A stretch of 64,000 bases of DNA from Candidatus Thiothrix sulfatifontis (GCA_022828425.1 CP094685.1:2480001-2544000); one strand, 5' to 3'; shown: positions 18,651 through 27,451, numbered from the stretch's first letter. Numbers and translations: made by a program. The notes: generated from the sequence alone by a model not told the origin.

Positions 18651-18995
18651 TTATAGAGCCGTCTTCAAAGTTTCTGTTGTATCCTTGAATGTCGAAAGAT
18701 GGCTTAGAAAAAGTCGGAAGTGACCAGCCTCCCAAAAAGTTGCTTCCGCAGTATTTTTATCTGCGATGACAGTATAGGTGTGAGGTATGCCTAGCTCATC
18801 GGCAATTTTCAGCACAACCGCATCAGGTTCACCTGTAAGCAAGGCTTTCGTGTAGATCCACTTACTATTAACTCTTCGTGTGAATTTATTGACACCATGA
18901 GCCTTGAGATATGCTGAAATATCTTCATACCCCATTCGAGCTTGTAAGGAACGTCCAATTTTATCAATTAAATCAATTCGATCTAAAGCTTTCAT
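18651..18995 (-). pseudogene. 5' part of the TIR-domain gene interrupted by the IS3-family element
   Basis: 114 residues. The first 90 form a helical/alpha-beta N-terminal region (LDRIDLIDKIGRSLQARMGY..., KALLTGEPDAVVLKIADELG) with no recognised family. It ends with FRLFLSHLSTFKDTTETLKTAL, the start of a TIR domain (box 1 F-L-S-H-x-S). Gene sequence ends at 18654; the stop codon TAA is provided by the insertion sequence. Removing the element and one TAG copy gives ...TETLKTALKRFGISAFVAH..., a continuous TIR domain, so the ancestral protein was about 310 residues with the TIR domain C-terminal. Confidence 0.8.
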
Positions 18996-19259
18996 CAGTA
19001 ACCATCAAGCGTTATGTTTACGTGCGAATTCGACGACATTTCAAGCATTGGCGAGGTCTGCCTCCAGTTCATCCATCGACAAATTCAGCATTAACACACT
19101 GTAGTTTTTCTACGATATTGATTCATTCTAGCAAAATCTGCCGACAGCGCGTGGATCATGTGCCATGACATTAAATTGTGTGCACCCTCAACAAGATCGT
19201 AAGTGTTATGCTGCATTGTGTCATTTCACTTCTGAATCATCAGTTAGAGCATCACCTTT

Positions 19260-20108
19260 ATGCAACGCTATAAAATCCTACACCGCACCTACTACAACTT
19301 CCCCGGCATTGTGCGCCTTGAACCGCACGTCTTGCGCCTGCGCCCCCGCGAAGGCTACGAACTGCGCATCGAATCCTCCAGCTTAAACATCACGCCTGCC
19401 GCCACCCTGCGCTGGCATCGTGACGTGGAAGACAATTCGGTCGCCATCGCCACCTTCAAAACCCCGACCACACAACTGGTGATCGAAAGCACCATCATCA
19501 TCCAGCAATACAACGAAGCCCCGCTGGATTTTCTGGTCGCCGATTACGCCACCTATTACCCATTTGCCTACCTGCCGGATGATCAAGCCGTATTAGCCCC
19601 CTACCGACAAGCAGGCGATCCACCCAGTGCCTTGCTGGAACGCTGGGTAGCAAGCCTCTGGCAACCGGGCGAAAAAATTCAGACGTACAGCTTGCTGCAA
19701 CGCCTCGCCGAACGCATCCAGCAAACCTTGAAGTATCAATTACGTGAAGAGCCGGGTGTGCAATCCGTGACCGACACGCTCACCCGTGGCACGGGGTCGT
19801 GCCGTGACTCGGCGTATCTGTTCATGGAAACGGCACGGCGTTTAGGTTTCGCCGCCCGTTTTGTGAGCGGCTACCTGCACGCACAACTTGCCCCCACCGA
19901 TTTCGGCGCAACCCATGCCTGGGCAGAAGTGTTCCTACCCGGCGCAGGCTGGAAAGGCTTCGACCCCACCATCGGCACGATCGTGGGAACCGACCACATT
20001 GCCGTCGCCGTCGCCCGTCAACCCGAATCCGTACCGCCCGTGGCAGGCGCATTCATCGGGCCTGCGGGCGCAACGCTGACGGTAGGCGTTTGGGTAACAG
20101 AAATATGA
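19260..20108 (+). CDS. Transglutaminase-like cysteine peptidase family protein
   Basis: 282 residues. Transglut_N-type beta domain (YKILHRTYYNF ... LRLRPREGYE) at residues 1-85, then a transglutaminase core with the triad Cys in RGTGSCRDSAYLF (about residue 181), His in GATHAWAEVFL (about 221) and Asp in GFDPTIG (about 237). Members act as proteases or amide-forming/hydrolysing enzymes; the substrate is unknown and no signal peptide is present, so it is cytoplasmic. Its last 91 bases overlap the 3' end of the convergent 1404-residue protein gene. A 264-base AT-rich stretch upstream holds no gene I can support. Confidence 0.85.
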   Translation: MQRYKILHRTYYNFPGIVRLEPHVLRLRPREGYELRIESSSLNITPAATLRWHRDVEDNSVAIATFKTPTTQLVIESTIIIQQYNEAPLDFLVADYATYYPFAYLPDDQAVLAPYRQAGDPPSALLERWVASLWQPGEKIQTYSLLQRLAERIQQTLKYQLREEPGVQSVTDTLTRGTGSCRDSAYLFMETARRLGFAARFVSGYLHAQLAPTDFGATHAWAEVFLPGAGWKGFDPTIGTIVGTDHIAVAVARQPESVPPVAGAFIGPAGATLTVGVWVTEI

Positions 20109-23100
20109 GGCTGCCACAAACCGCCATGGTTAATGGCAGTCCAGCCCCAACGCAACCAACCGAGCAGCGCGACAGCTAACCACAACGCCCAAGCCAACAT
20201 CAGCAAGCGGTAATACAAAATCGGCACACTAATCACGCCTGCCTGTGGCAATAACCCTGCCACGCGATCTTGATACCATTGCAATTGTTGCGCCCATGAA
20301 CCGTTGCCAGTGATTTGCATATCCGGCGACCCCAGCAAGCCATTGGCAACCGCCCCCACCAAGGTCGCTAACGCCACCACGGTCAAGCCTGCCAAGCCCA
20401 CTTGCATCAGATTAAATTGCCAGTACGGTCGCGCCCAGTCAGCGCGTGACACTTTGCTGCGCAACGCCAAAGCAATCAGCCAAAATGCCATTAACACCAT
20501 CAAAAACGGCGTACTCTGGCTCAAACCAATGCCCAGCAAGAACCATTGCCAGCTTTTCAACGGGGTGATTTTTGAACGCCCCAACACCAGCGCAAACACC
20601 AGCAACACCACGACCATGCCCCAGAACAGCACCGCAGGCCCCAGCAATGGTCCATGCGCCCACAATACCCAACGGTCTTGCGGCACTTGCAAACGTGATT
20701 CGCTATTAACACTCGGCAAACCCAAATCCACCGCCGGGAAGGTGTAATGCAAAGGCAATGCGCCGTTTTCCTGCCATTCCAGCACCGCCTCTTGTTTGCG
20801 CGGCAATAACGGCAGGATCACCTTGCCCGCTTGCTGTTGAATCGCTTGTTTGGTGCCATCAATCGTCAAGCTTTGCACCACCGCGTTTTCCGGCAGGCTA
20901 ATGCTGTGTTGCGAACCACGGCTACTGTGCAAATTCAGGCGCAAGCTGACATCACGGGCGCGTTTGCCAATCTCGACCTGCATCTGGCTGGCGAGCAGCG
21001 TCACGGTTTGTCCGGCAGTGCCTTGCGGACGGTTAATCGCCAAGCTCAGGGTTTCGCCTGCCCACGGTTTCCACAATAACGTGCCTTGTGCGTCGGCTTC
21101 TTCATAAGCATTGGCAGGCAAACCGGTGGTATCGACGTGCCATACCGGGCTGGCAGCAATGCGCCATTCTTCCAACCAAGCGTTGTTTTGACTGGCAGTA
21201 AGCTGCAATGCTGCGGTCTGCGGCAGCCGCGATGTCCATTCCAGCGTGTTTTGCTGCGGTTTGAGATTGATTTGCAGCGCCTGATCTTTGAGGGTGAATT
21301 GCTCACTCAACGGCTGTTCGCCCGCCAGCAACGGAATCGCCAAGCTGATCGGCGCGGCACTGTCAGACACGCGGCTGACGGTGGTGGTGACATACCAATC
21401 CAGCCCCAAATCCAAGCGCCGCGAAATTTTGACAAACGCAGGCAAGGTCGGCATGTCTTGCACGGTGTTATCGCTGCTGGCGGTGGTGCGGTTCAGTTGA
21501 AGCTGCGCTTCGGGTACACCGTTGTCGCGGATACCGTCCACCTGCCAGCCTTCGCCCTGCCAGGTCACACGATGCGGTTTCAGCGGCAAAGGCAACGCGA
21601 TGCTGCTGCGCGTGGGAATTGCACCTTGCAACAATACCTCGTGCTGACCTTGCGCCAAGACCACCCACAATTGTTGCTCAGCATCACGGCGCAAGGCTTG
21701 CGTCGGTTGCGTATCCACCAAGACGGTTTGTGGCAACCACGTGCTTTGGCTGCCCGGCAATGGCACGGCAACGGCGGTAGCCGTGTGTACCCGCAACCGA
21801 ATTTGCAAACCATCATTCCCCACATTGAGGTTCATTTGCTCGATTTGCGCACAGTTCGGCAAACACTCCGGCGCACGCAGCAAACGCTCTTGCAAGGTTT
21901 CCAACAAGCTGGGGTCGGGTGTATTGCTGGCGGGTGCAACGGGCATGGCGGCAATAGCAGGCGATTCTGCCAAGGCAGTTTGCGGCAGTGTTACTATTAC
22001 CCACGGTACGGTCATCGCCAGTAACAACGCCACGGACAAACTGCGTTTGGCGGATTGTGCCGCTTGCCACAGTGCCATCAATTTGCCGGAAACCAGCGCC
22101 AAACGTGCCGCCAAAATCAGCATAATAATCACCCCTAACACTTTGAGCAGCGAATGCGCTACCGGCGAAATCAGCCACAAGCCCATGCGTTCGTCGGGTT
22201 GAATCACGCCTGACCATTCCAGACGCACTTGATTCCATTGCCATGTGGGTAAACCGGGGCCGGTTTGAATCATGCTATTCGGGTCGATTTCACGCAGATT
22301 GACCTGCTTTGGGGCGGGTCGCGCCTCAGGATACGTGCCAATGTTTGCCAAGCTACTCATTTTCTCACGCGCATAATTCTCCGATTTCATCATGGGAGCA
22401 GGCGCTGGAGCGGCAGGCATAGCGGCTTGTTCTGCCATCATTGCCGCATCTGCACCCATCGCTTCCTCAGCGGCAGGTGCGGCGGCTGAGGTATAGACCA
22501 CGCCACTCATACCGCCACTGGTGCTGTATTCCAACTGCGGGTACAGCGCCAAACGCACCGTATCAATGGTATATGGCAAAATCACCAGCACCAATCCCAG
22601 CAAGCTCAGCCAGCGGTAACGCCCCAACCAACGCTGAATCGCCCCTTCCGGCACGGAACGCAGCAACGCTGTGACCGCCAACAGATTCAACCACAGCAAG
22701 CGCGGCGCATCCGGTTGATGCCAAGTCAGCAACAATGCAAGCCCTGCCACCGCGCCCCATTGCCAGCCGAATAAATAGCCGGTTGCCACCGTGGTCAGCA
22801 ATACCAGAAACAAATCCAGCAAGCTCCATTGCTGCAACCAGGTCATCGGCAAATTATCCGTGCCACTCGCCGCAAACAGCAACCAGCCGGGCGGCAAGTG
22901 CAAGGTGGTGCTGACTTGCTGCAATTCCTGTTGCCAACCGCTGACTGGCGGGCTGGAACGCGCAGCGACGTAACGGCTATCGGCTTCGAGTGCCAGATTG
23001 CGCTGGCGCACTTCCACACCAGCGGCTTGCCCGGCGGCTTGTTGGGTAATCAATTGCGGTGTGCCGTCAATGCTGACTCTGCCAAGGTGAATATCGGGCA

Positions 23101-24232
23101 GCACTTCCAGCCGTGACTGTTGCGCCAATGTTCCCGTCAACTGGTCTTGCAGGGTGTAACCGTTGCCGTCGAAATCCAGCCACAATTGGCGGGTTAAATT
23201 GAGTTGTGCGGGGCTGTCTGCCATGCCGCGATGTTGTTCTGCCAAGGTCATTTTGCTGCCACTGGTGAGCAGATAGGCTGGCAAACTTGCCCAAGTATCC
23301 GGCAAGCGGGTTTGGCTGGGGTCAACGCTATTCACGCCTTCGACCTGCACTTGGCGCATCGTCGGGTCGGCTTCAAATACCCAAACCTCTTCGCTGGGCC
23401 AGGGGGTAGAACTCGCGGGCAAGGCTAATTCGGTGACATTGGCGAGGGCGCGTCCGGTGAGTTTGAGCGTCCATTCGCCGGGGCGCAGTTGCACTTGCAG
23501 CTTGCCATCCTGCCCCATGCGCGTGGGTAAGGGACTATCGAGGTGCAGCGGGATAAAACCGTCCAGCAATACCGGGGTGAATTCGGCGTAGCGTTGCTTG
23601 CCTGCGACACGCAATTGAATGTGGGTAGTGACTTCGAGCGGGTGCGAATCCAACACTTTGCGGAATACTTGCACTTCGAGGTTGTCTTCGCTGGCTTCTT
23701 GGTTGGTTTGGCTGAGCCATAAACTGCCAGCGGCGTTGAATTCGGGAGTGGCGATGTTTGCGCCATTGACACTGAGTTGCACCAAGCCGCTGGTCGGGGC
23801 AACGAAGAGCGCTTCGGGGAGTTTATCCCAGACGAATTGCCCGCTGAGATCGTGGCTGCCTGCGGGGAGGGTGACAACCGGATAGCCGTCTTTTTCCAGC
23901 ACTGCCAAGAGGGTGTTGGTGCTGTTTTGCACTTGCTGCGGCCAGTGTTGCGCATCACCGGGCAGGCGTACTTGGGTTTCGCCGTAGACTTCCCAGTGTT
24001 GGGTGAACGTGCCGCCGGTGGTGGTGAGTTGCAAATCTAAGCGTCCCGGCCAAGCGCATTGGCGTTCTTCGGCGTTGAAGAGGTAGGGGCATTGCAGGTC
24101 TTTGTACCCATCTAACACCCAGCCTATCCACGGTTTAAGCGGGTCGGGGACTTGTTCGGGGGCAAGCGGGTTGGCGTGTGCGGTGGTTAGCAAGAATAGC
24201 CAGAGGGAGAGGAGGCGCAGAAAATGTAACAT
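20018..24232 (-). CDS. Very large envelope protein with two beta-rich periplasmic regions and membrane clusters
   Basis: 1404 residues. Signal peptide (LLSLWLFLLTTAHA) cleaved near residue 20. A beta-rich periplasmic region covers about 25-470, then membrane helices at about 475-580 (LLDLFLVLLTTVATGYLFG, WLSLLGLVLVILPY). An Ala/Met/Pro-rich linker follows at about 590-640, two further helices at about 690-760, a second beta-rich region at about 780-1200, and four C-terminal helices (GMVVVLLVFALVLG; FLMVLMAFWLIALAL; VGLAGLTVVALATLVGAVA; LLMLAWALWLAVALLG). No enzyme motif is recognised. Homologs are known only as conserved hypothetical proteins. The two halves have the same architecture, which suggests an internal duplication (inference). 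Confidence 0.75.
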   Translation of the reverse strand: MLHFLRLLSLWLFLLTTAHANPLAPEQVPDPLKPWIGWVLDGYKDLQCPYLFNAEERQCAWPGRLDLQLTTTGGTFTQHWEVYGETQVRLPGDAQHWPQQVQNSTNTLLAVLEKDGYPVVTLPAGSHDLSGQFVWDKLPEALFVAPTSGLVQLSVNGANIATPEFNAAGSLWLSQTNQEASEDNLEVQVFRKVLDSHPLEVTTHIQLRVAGKQRYAEFTPVLLDGFIPLHLDSPLPTRMGQDGKLQVQLRPGEWTLKLTGRALANVTELALPASSTPWPSEEVWVFEADPTMRQVQVEGVNSVDPSQTRLPDTWASLPAYLLTSGSKMTLAEQHRGMADSPAQLNLTRQLWLDFDGNGYTLQDQLTGTLAQQSRLEVLPDIHLGRVSIDGTPQLITQQAAGQAAGVEVRQRNLALEADSRYVAARSSPPVSGWQQELQQVSTTLHLPPGWLLFAASGTDNLPMTWLQQWSLLDLFLVLLTTVATGYLFGWQWGAVAGLALLLTWHQPDAPRLLWLNLLAVTALLRSVPEGAIQRWLGRYRWLSLLGLVLVILPYTIDTVRLALYPQLEYSTSGGMSGVVYTSAAAPAAEEAMGADAAMMAEQAAMPAAPAPAPMMKSENYAREKMSSLANIGTYPEARPAPKQVNLREIDPNSMIQTGPGLPTWQWNQVRLEWSGVIQPDERMGLWLISPVAHSLLKVLGVIIMLILAARLALVSGKLMALWQAAQSAKRSLSVALLLAMTVPWVIVTLPQTALAESPAIAAMPVAPASNTPDPSLLETLQERLLRAPECLPNCAQIEQMNLNVGNDGLQIRLRVHTATAVAVPLPGSQSTWLPQTVLVDTQPTQALRRDAEQQLWVVLAQGQHEVLLQGAIPTRSSIALPLPLKPHRVTWQGEGWQVDGIRDNGVPEAQLQLNRTTASSDNTVQDMPTLPAFVKISRRLDLGLDWYVTTTVSRVSDSAAPISLAIPLLAGEQPLSEQFTLKDQALQINLKPQQNTLEWTSRLPQTAALQLTASQNNAWLEEWRIAASPVWHVDTTGLPANAYEEADAQGTLLWKPWAGETLSLAINRPQGTAGQTVTLLASQMQVEIGKRARDVSLRLNLHSSRGSQHSISLPENAVVQSLTIDGTKQAIQQQAGKVILPLLPRKQEAVLEWQENGALPLHYTFPAVDLGLPSVNSESRLQVPQDRWVLWAHGPLLGPAVLFWGMVVVLLVFALVLGRSKITPLKSWQWFLLGIGLSQSTPFLMVLMAFWLIALALRSKVSRADWARPYWQFNLMQVGLAGLTVVALATLVGAVANGLLGSPDMQITGNGSWAQQLQWYQDRVAGLLPQAGVISVPILYYRLLMLAWALWLAVALLGWLRWGWTAINHGGLWQPHISVTQTPTVSVAPAGPMNAPATGGTDSG

Positions 24233-24274
24233 GGCAGTGCCTTTGGATTTTTATTGTTTTGAATTATACCTGTA

Positions 24275-25963
24275 TCATTTTAACTTCACCACTTCCACAC
24301 GCACACCATCGCTGACGAGTAGCCACGCACTCAGTTTGGGAAGTACGGCAATATCAGGTAACTGCAAATATCCCTCTACTTGGGTAATACCGGCTTGGCG
24401 TTTAGCTACCCAACCCGTCTCACCATCGGATTGTTTGCTGTATTTCAGTTCGATCAAATGTTGGTGATCCACCACAATCGGGCTACGTTCCAGCAGCATG
24501 ATGTCGGGGTATTTACGGTTCATTTCCCGCTCACTCTGAATGAAATACACCGAGGTTTGGTATAGCAAAGTGAGTAACAGCACTTTAACGTGCTTTTCAT
24601 CCATCCCCATTGCATCGCGGTTGGAGAGCAATTGCAGCGCCCGTTCCATTTCGGTGATCAATGGTTGGATGTCGTCTTGTAACGCCAACACTTCCACCGC
24701 CAACGCAATCGCACGGTTGGAAATCGTCATTTGGTTGCGGCGTTCCAATTCCACTTTGAAATACTGGAAATAGAGTTCACGCACCACGTAGTTAGGGATA
24801 CCGAACACTTCCCCCGACAAACTAGTGCGTACCAAAGACACAAAGCCCATATACGCCAACAAGCTGATGAAGTCGTCGCGGTCAAAGCCTTTTTCAAAAT
24901 CGAATTTACGGCGTTGTTGGGCGGTCACTTCCCCCATGCTGATCAGTTCATCCAACACGGCGAAGTTTTCGTCGCGGTTGCCGATGCTGAACATGCCGAG
25001 AATTTTGCCGTAATCGGAGGCAATGTTTTCATCCAGCATGGGCTTGGGATAGGAACAGTCTTTGCTGCGGAAATTTTTGATAAAATACAACACCATGTTC
25101 GCGTTGTACACGGTGTCCGCCGCTGACGCGAAACGGTAGCCGTTGTACCAGCGGGTTACGTCTGCCAATAAAGCATCAGGGTGAAGGTTGCAGATTTCCA
25201 CCAAAGGCTGGAGCAAGCTCGCGACTTCTGTTTTGGTGAAACCGACGGCTTCGTTGAAGTCTTCGTGAAATGATAGGTTTTCGCCAATATTGAAACCGCT
25301 GGTCATGCTATCGAGCATAATGGGAGTTACGCCTGTGACAAACAAACGGTCTACTGTGCCGCGTTGGGTGGCGGTTTTAAGGGTTTCGTAGAAGCTGCGC
25401 ACGAAACCACCTTTACCAACGACACGTTGGAACAGTTGCATGTCTGCGGCGAGGATGGCGTTGGCGAAGTGGTCGTATTCGTCGATCAGTAGTAGGAGTT
25501 TTTGCCCTTCCACCAAGCGCCAAAAGGCTTTCATTTTGCTGTGGGGAGAGGGTTCTGCCTCAATGACGGCTAGTGTTTCGGCAGGGTAAGCATAACGCTG
25601 CAAAAAACGTTTCAGGGCATTCGCCACTTCACGGTCAAAGTCTTGATAAACCTGCGCGTGACCGCCTTCAATGCCAATACCGCTGAATTCCATGAACAGC
25701 ACTTGGTAACTGTTTTTGAGCGGGGTTGGGTGCTTGCCGAGGTACAAGTTACCGAATAGGGTATCGAATTCAGCCGCGTGTTGGGTGTCGTAGTAATATT
25801 CCATCGCGGAAAGCAGTAGGCTTTTACCGAAACGGCGGGGGCGTAACAGGATAATGTGGCGACCGCTGTCTTCCAGCTTGGCGATGTAGTCGGTTTTGTC
25901 TACGTAGGCGTAGCCATCGGTGATGACTTGTTTGAAATTGCTCAGGCCGTAGGGGATTTTCAT
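24275..25963 (-). CDS. AAA-ATPase-like / PD-(D/E)XK nuclease-like protein (second copy)
   Basis: 562 residues from the ATG at 25963, where MKIPYGLSNFKQVI begins as expected for the family; the upstream open frame (to 26041) lies in sequence shared with the neighbouring FGE gene tail and is not coding. P-loop region LLRPRRFGKSLLLSAMEYY, acidic motif LLLLIDEYDHFAN near residue 155, and C-terminal PD-(D/E)XK-like part with VVDHQHLIELKYSKQ near residue 520. It is a diverged paralog of the protein at 6419-8206. Function unknown; such genes often lie near defence and mobile genes. Confidence 0.8.
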   Translation of the reverse strand: MKIPYGLSNFKQVITDGYAYVDKTDYIAKLEDSGRHIILLRPRRFGKSLLLSAMEYYYDTQHAAEFDTLFGNLYLGKHPTPLKNSYQVLFMEFSGIGIEGGHAQVYQDFDREVANALKRFLQRYAYPAETLAVIEAEPSPHSKMKAFWRLVEGQKLLLLIDEYDHFANAILAADMQLFQRVVGKGGFVRSFYETLKTATQRGTVDRLFVTGVTPIMLDSMTSGFNIGENLSFHEDFNEAVGFTKTEVASLLQPLVEICNLHPDALLADVTRWYNGYRFASAADTVYNANMVLYFIKNFRSKDCSYPKPMLDENIASDYGKILGMFSIGNRDENFAVLDELISMGEVTAQQRRKFDFEKGFDRDDFISLLAYMGFVSLVRTSLSGEVFGIPNYVVRELYFQYFKVELERRNQMTISNRAIALAVEVLALQDDIQPLITEMERALQLLSNRDAMGMDEKHVKVLLLTLLYQTSVYFIQSEREMNRKYPDIMLLERSPIVVDHQHLIELKYSKQSDGETGWVAKRQAGITQVEGYLQLPDIAVLPKLSAWLLVSDGVRVEVVKLK

Positions 25964-26089
25964 CGGGTACTCATGGGGTTGCGCGGTTAGGGGGAGTTTA
26001 GCACAAGCGTGAAATGACTTGCCCGCTCCCGGCACTGCCACGGTCTGTCGCGGCGTCCCGCCACGCCTGCCCGCGTCAGAGCCGTGCGC

Positions 26090-26980
26090 TTACTTCTTCC
26101 TTTGGGGCGCACCGCGCCCTGCGGCTCCGCCGCCCTGACTTGGCCTGAGCTCAAGACCTAGGGCAAGCCGGAAGCCAATGAAGTCGTAACGGTCGCCGGG
26201 AACGTACCTGTAACGGATGGCAGAACGCACGTACCTGCCGTAGTAGCGCCACGAACCACCGCGAACGACGCGCTTGACGCCTGCTTTATCGCCTCCGGCG
26301 ATACCCTCCGGGTCTATAACCGGCGAAGCCGGTAATTTTTCTTGCCACACATCCTGACACCATTCCCAGACGTTACCGTGCATTTCGTATAAGCCCCAAG
26401 CGTTGCAGGGGTAAGTTTTTACGTCAGCCGTTGATTTTTTAGCTTTATCATCATAGCCAGACTCACTCCATTTACCCGAATAGTTCACGTTGTCCAGCGT
26501 CAATTCTGTGCCGAAGTTGAACGGGGTTTGTGTTCCGGCGCGGCAGGCGTATTCCCATTCGGCTTCCCACGGCAGGCGCACAGTTAAATCGGGGTGGATT
26601 TGGTTGAGTTTGTCGATGAAGGCTTGAGCGTCGTCCCAGTTTACGGTTTCGACAGGACGATTATCGCCTTTAAAGTGGCTGGGATTTTCGCCCATAGTAG
26701 TTTGCCACAAGCGTTGGGGGACGGTGGTTTCGGCAAGCCAGAAGCCTTTACTGAGGGTGACTTGGTGTAAGGTTTCATCTTCCCAACGGCCTTCTTCAGC
26801 GCCTTCTTCTCCACTCCCGTCGGGTGAACCCATCATGAACGTGCCGGGTTGTATCCAACGGAAGGCGTGGCGCACGTCTTTGTAGGTGAAGGCTTGCCAC
26901 AGGCCGTAGCGGTCTTCGCCCCAGTCGGATGCCCAAGCGTAGGGGAATGTGGGTGGGGAGAGGTGATTGCGGTAGGTCAT
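26090..26980 (-). CDS. FGE-sulfatase/SUMF1-fold protein with DGR-like variable C-terminus
   Basis: 296 residues, essentially one formylglycine-generating-enzyme (C-type-lectin-like) domain: FRWIQPGTFMMGSPDGSGEE, VTLSKGFWLAETTVPQRLW, GENPSHFKGDNRPVETVNWD, RLPWEAEWEYACRAG, YEMHGNVWEWCQDVW, RVVRGGSW and a final GFRLALG. The catalytic cysteine pair of true FGE is absent: there is none after RVVRGGSW. It therefore looks like a ligand-binding module rather than an enzyme. Residues after RGGSW follow the pattern of a retroelement-diversified variable region. The start overlaps the DUF559 stop (ATGA). The last 25 residues are Gly/Arg-rich and encoded over a GC hairpin shared with the large paralog. 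Confidence 0.8.
   Translation of the reverse strand: MTYRNHLSPPTFPYAWASDWGEDRYGLWQAFTYKDVRHAFRWIQPGTFMMGSPDGSGEEGAEEGRWEDETLHQVTLSKGFWLAETTVPQRLWQTTMGENPSHFKGDNRPVETVNWDDAQAFIDKLNQIHPDLTVRLPWEAEWEYACRAGTQTPFNFGTELTLDNVNYSGKWSESGYDDKAKKSTADVKTYPCNAWGLYEMHGNVWEWCQDVWQEKLPASPVIDPEGIAGGDKAGVKRVVRGGSWRYYGRYVRSAIRYRYVPGDRYDFIGFRLALGLELRPSQGGGAAGRGAPQRKK
26117..26139 (-). repeat. GC hairpin block after variable region, copy 1
   Basis: Contains the perfect inverted repeat GCGGC-TCC-GCCGC (26121-26133) within a 21-base block identical to 27667-27687. It lies about 30 bases downstream of the end of the variable segment of the FGE-fold gene, inside the coding tail (SQGGGAAG). Retroelement target genes often carry a hairpin at this place; that role is inferred. 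Confidence 0.5.
26168..26270 (-). other. Candidate DGR variable region, copy 1
   Basis: Codons from RVVRGG to GFR. Fixed residues (W, G, RSA, R, P, D-R, GFR) alternate with variable ones, and nearly all variable positions use NNC codons: cgc, tac, tac, tac, atc, tac, tac, gac, tac, gac, ttc. This is what adenine mutagenesis of AAC codons in a template repeat would leave. The paralog at 27721-27822 differs at many of these positions, while the sequence just upstream is nearly identical. Confidence 0.55.
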
Positions 26981-27435
26981 GGGAAGACCCTCACCCCAAC
27001 CCCTCTCCCAGAGGTAGAGGGGCTTAAGAGGGAAGAATTTGGGTCGGCATCTTGCTCCCCCTCTACCTCCGGGAGAGGGGGCTGGGGGGTGAGGGTCTTC
27101 AACACTGAATGAATTTTATCTAAAACACTTGGCATGGATGCTTCAATGTCACGGTTCCAGAAACGTAAGACATGGTAGCCCTGTGCGATGAGAAATTGGG
27201 TACGGATTTGGTCATATTCTGCCTGATCGACTTCTGCATGATGGATACCGTCCAGTTCCACAATAAGCTTTTCCGCTCGGCAGACAAAATCCACGATGTA
27301 GTGACCGATAGCATACTGGCGATGAAACTTGTAACCATCCAGTTGGCGATTGCGCAATTGCTGCCACAAGCACTGCTCTGCGGGTGTTTGCTGTTGCCGA
27401 AGCAGACGCGATTTCTCACGATTTATTATTGTCAT
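26977..27435 (-). CDS. DUF559 endonuclease-like protein with repeat-derived C-terminal tail
   Basis: 152 residues. Residues 1-112 are a DUF559 (Vsr/restriction-endonuclease-like) domain: REKSRLLRQQQTPAEQCLWQQL, GYKFHRQYAIGHYIVDFVCRAEKLIVELDG (with D and E..D of the nuclease fold), HHAEVDQAEYDQIRTQFLIAQGYHVLRFWN. The last 40 residues (TPQPPLPEVEG... and LSPSTSGRGVGVRV) are the translation of two palindromic repeats (27055-27100 and 26986-27022). It ends by overlapping the FGE gene start by 4 bases. Such proteins are presumed DNA nicking enzymes; no partner methylase is near. Confidence 0.75.
   Translation of the reverse strand: MTIINREKSRLLRQQQTPAEQCLWQQLRNRQLDGYKFHRQYAIGHYIVDFVCRAEKLIVELDGIHHAEVDQAEYDQIRTQFLIAQGYHVLRFWNRDIEASMPSVLDKIHSVLKTLTPQPPLPEVEGEQDADPNSSLLSPSTSGRGVGVRVFP
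26986..27022. repeat. REP-like palindromic repeat, copy 1
   Basis: Begins GACCCTCACCCCAACCCC and contains the inverted repeat CCCCTCT...AGAGGGG. It is read through by the DUF559 gene, where it encodes the last residues before the stop. It lies in the opposite orientation to copy 2, about 30 bases away. Confidence 0.75.
27055..27100. repeat. REP-like palindromic repeat, copy 2
   Basis: CTCCCCCTCTACCTCCGGGA then GAGGGGGCTGGGGGGTGAGG; inverted repeat CCCCTCT/AGAGGGG with a short loop. It is inside the DUF559 coding frame and forms a head-to-head pair with copy 1. Confidence 0.75.
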
Positions 27436-27451
27436 GGCACTCTACTTCTCA

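Larger units (their letters stand above)
17388..18653 (+). mobile_element. IS3-family insertion sequence (1266 bp)
   Basis: Ends are imperfect inverted repeats: the left end begins CATGATACTCCCCATATTC and the right end, read inward on the other strand, begins TAAGGTACTCCCCATTGTC. A 3-base direct repeat TAG flanks it (17385-17387 and 18654-18656). It contains orfA and orfB with a -1 frameshift arrangement. Length, gene layout and 3-base duplication all fit the IS3 family. The element lies inside a minus-strand TIR gene, and its end supplies the TAA that now stops the 5' fragment. Confidence 0.9.

Noticed and set aside
18904-19168. Small plus-strand open frames between the TIR fragment and the transglutaminase gene
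   Set aside because: They begin antisense to the TIR 5' part, have no ribosome sites and no domain.
21086-22024. A 312-codon plus-strand frame within the 1404-residue gene (and similar ones at 6593-7444 and 35762-36493)
   Set aside because: Arg/Gln/His-rich shadows of well-supported minus-strand genes, without domains or ribosome sites.
25964-26041. N-terminal extension of the second AAA/PD-(D/E)XK protein
   Set aside because: The family start MKIPYG is at 25963, and the extension lies partly in the block shared with the FGE gene tails.
26090-26980. True formylglycine-generating enzyme
   Set aside because: The catalytic cysteines expected after RGGSW are missing and no sulfatase gene is nearby.
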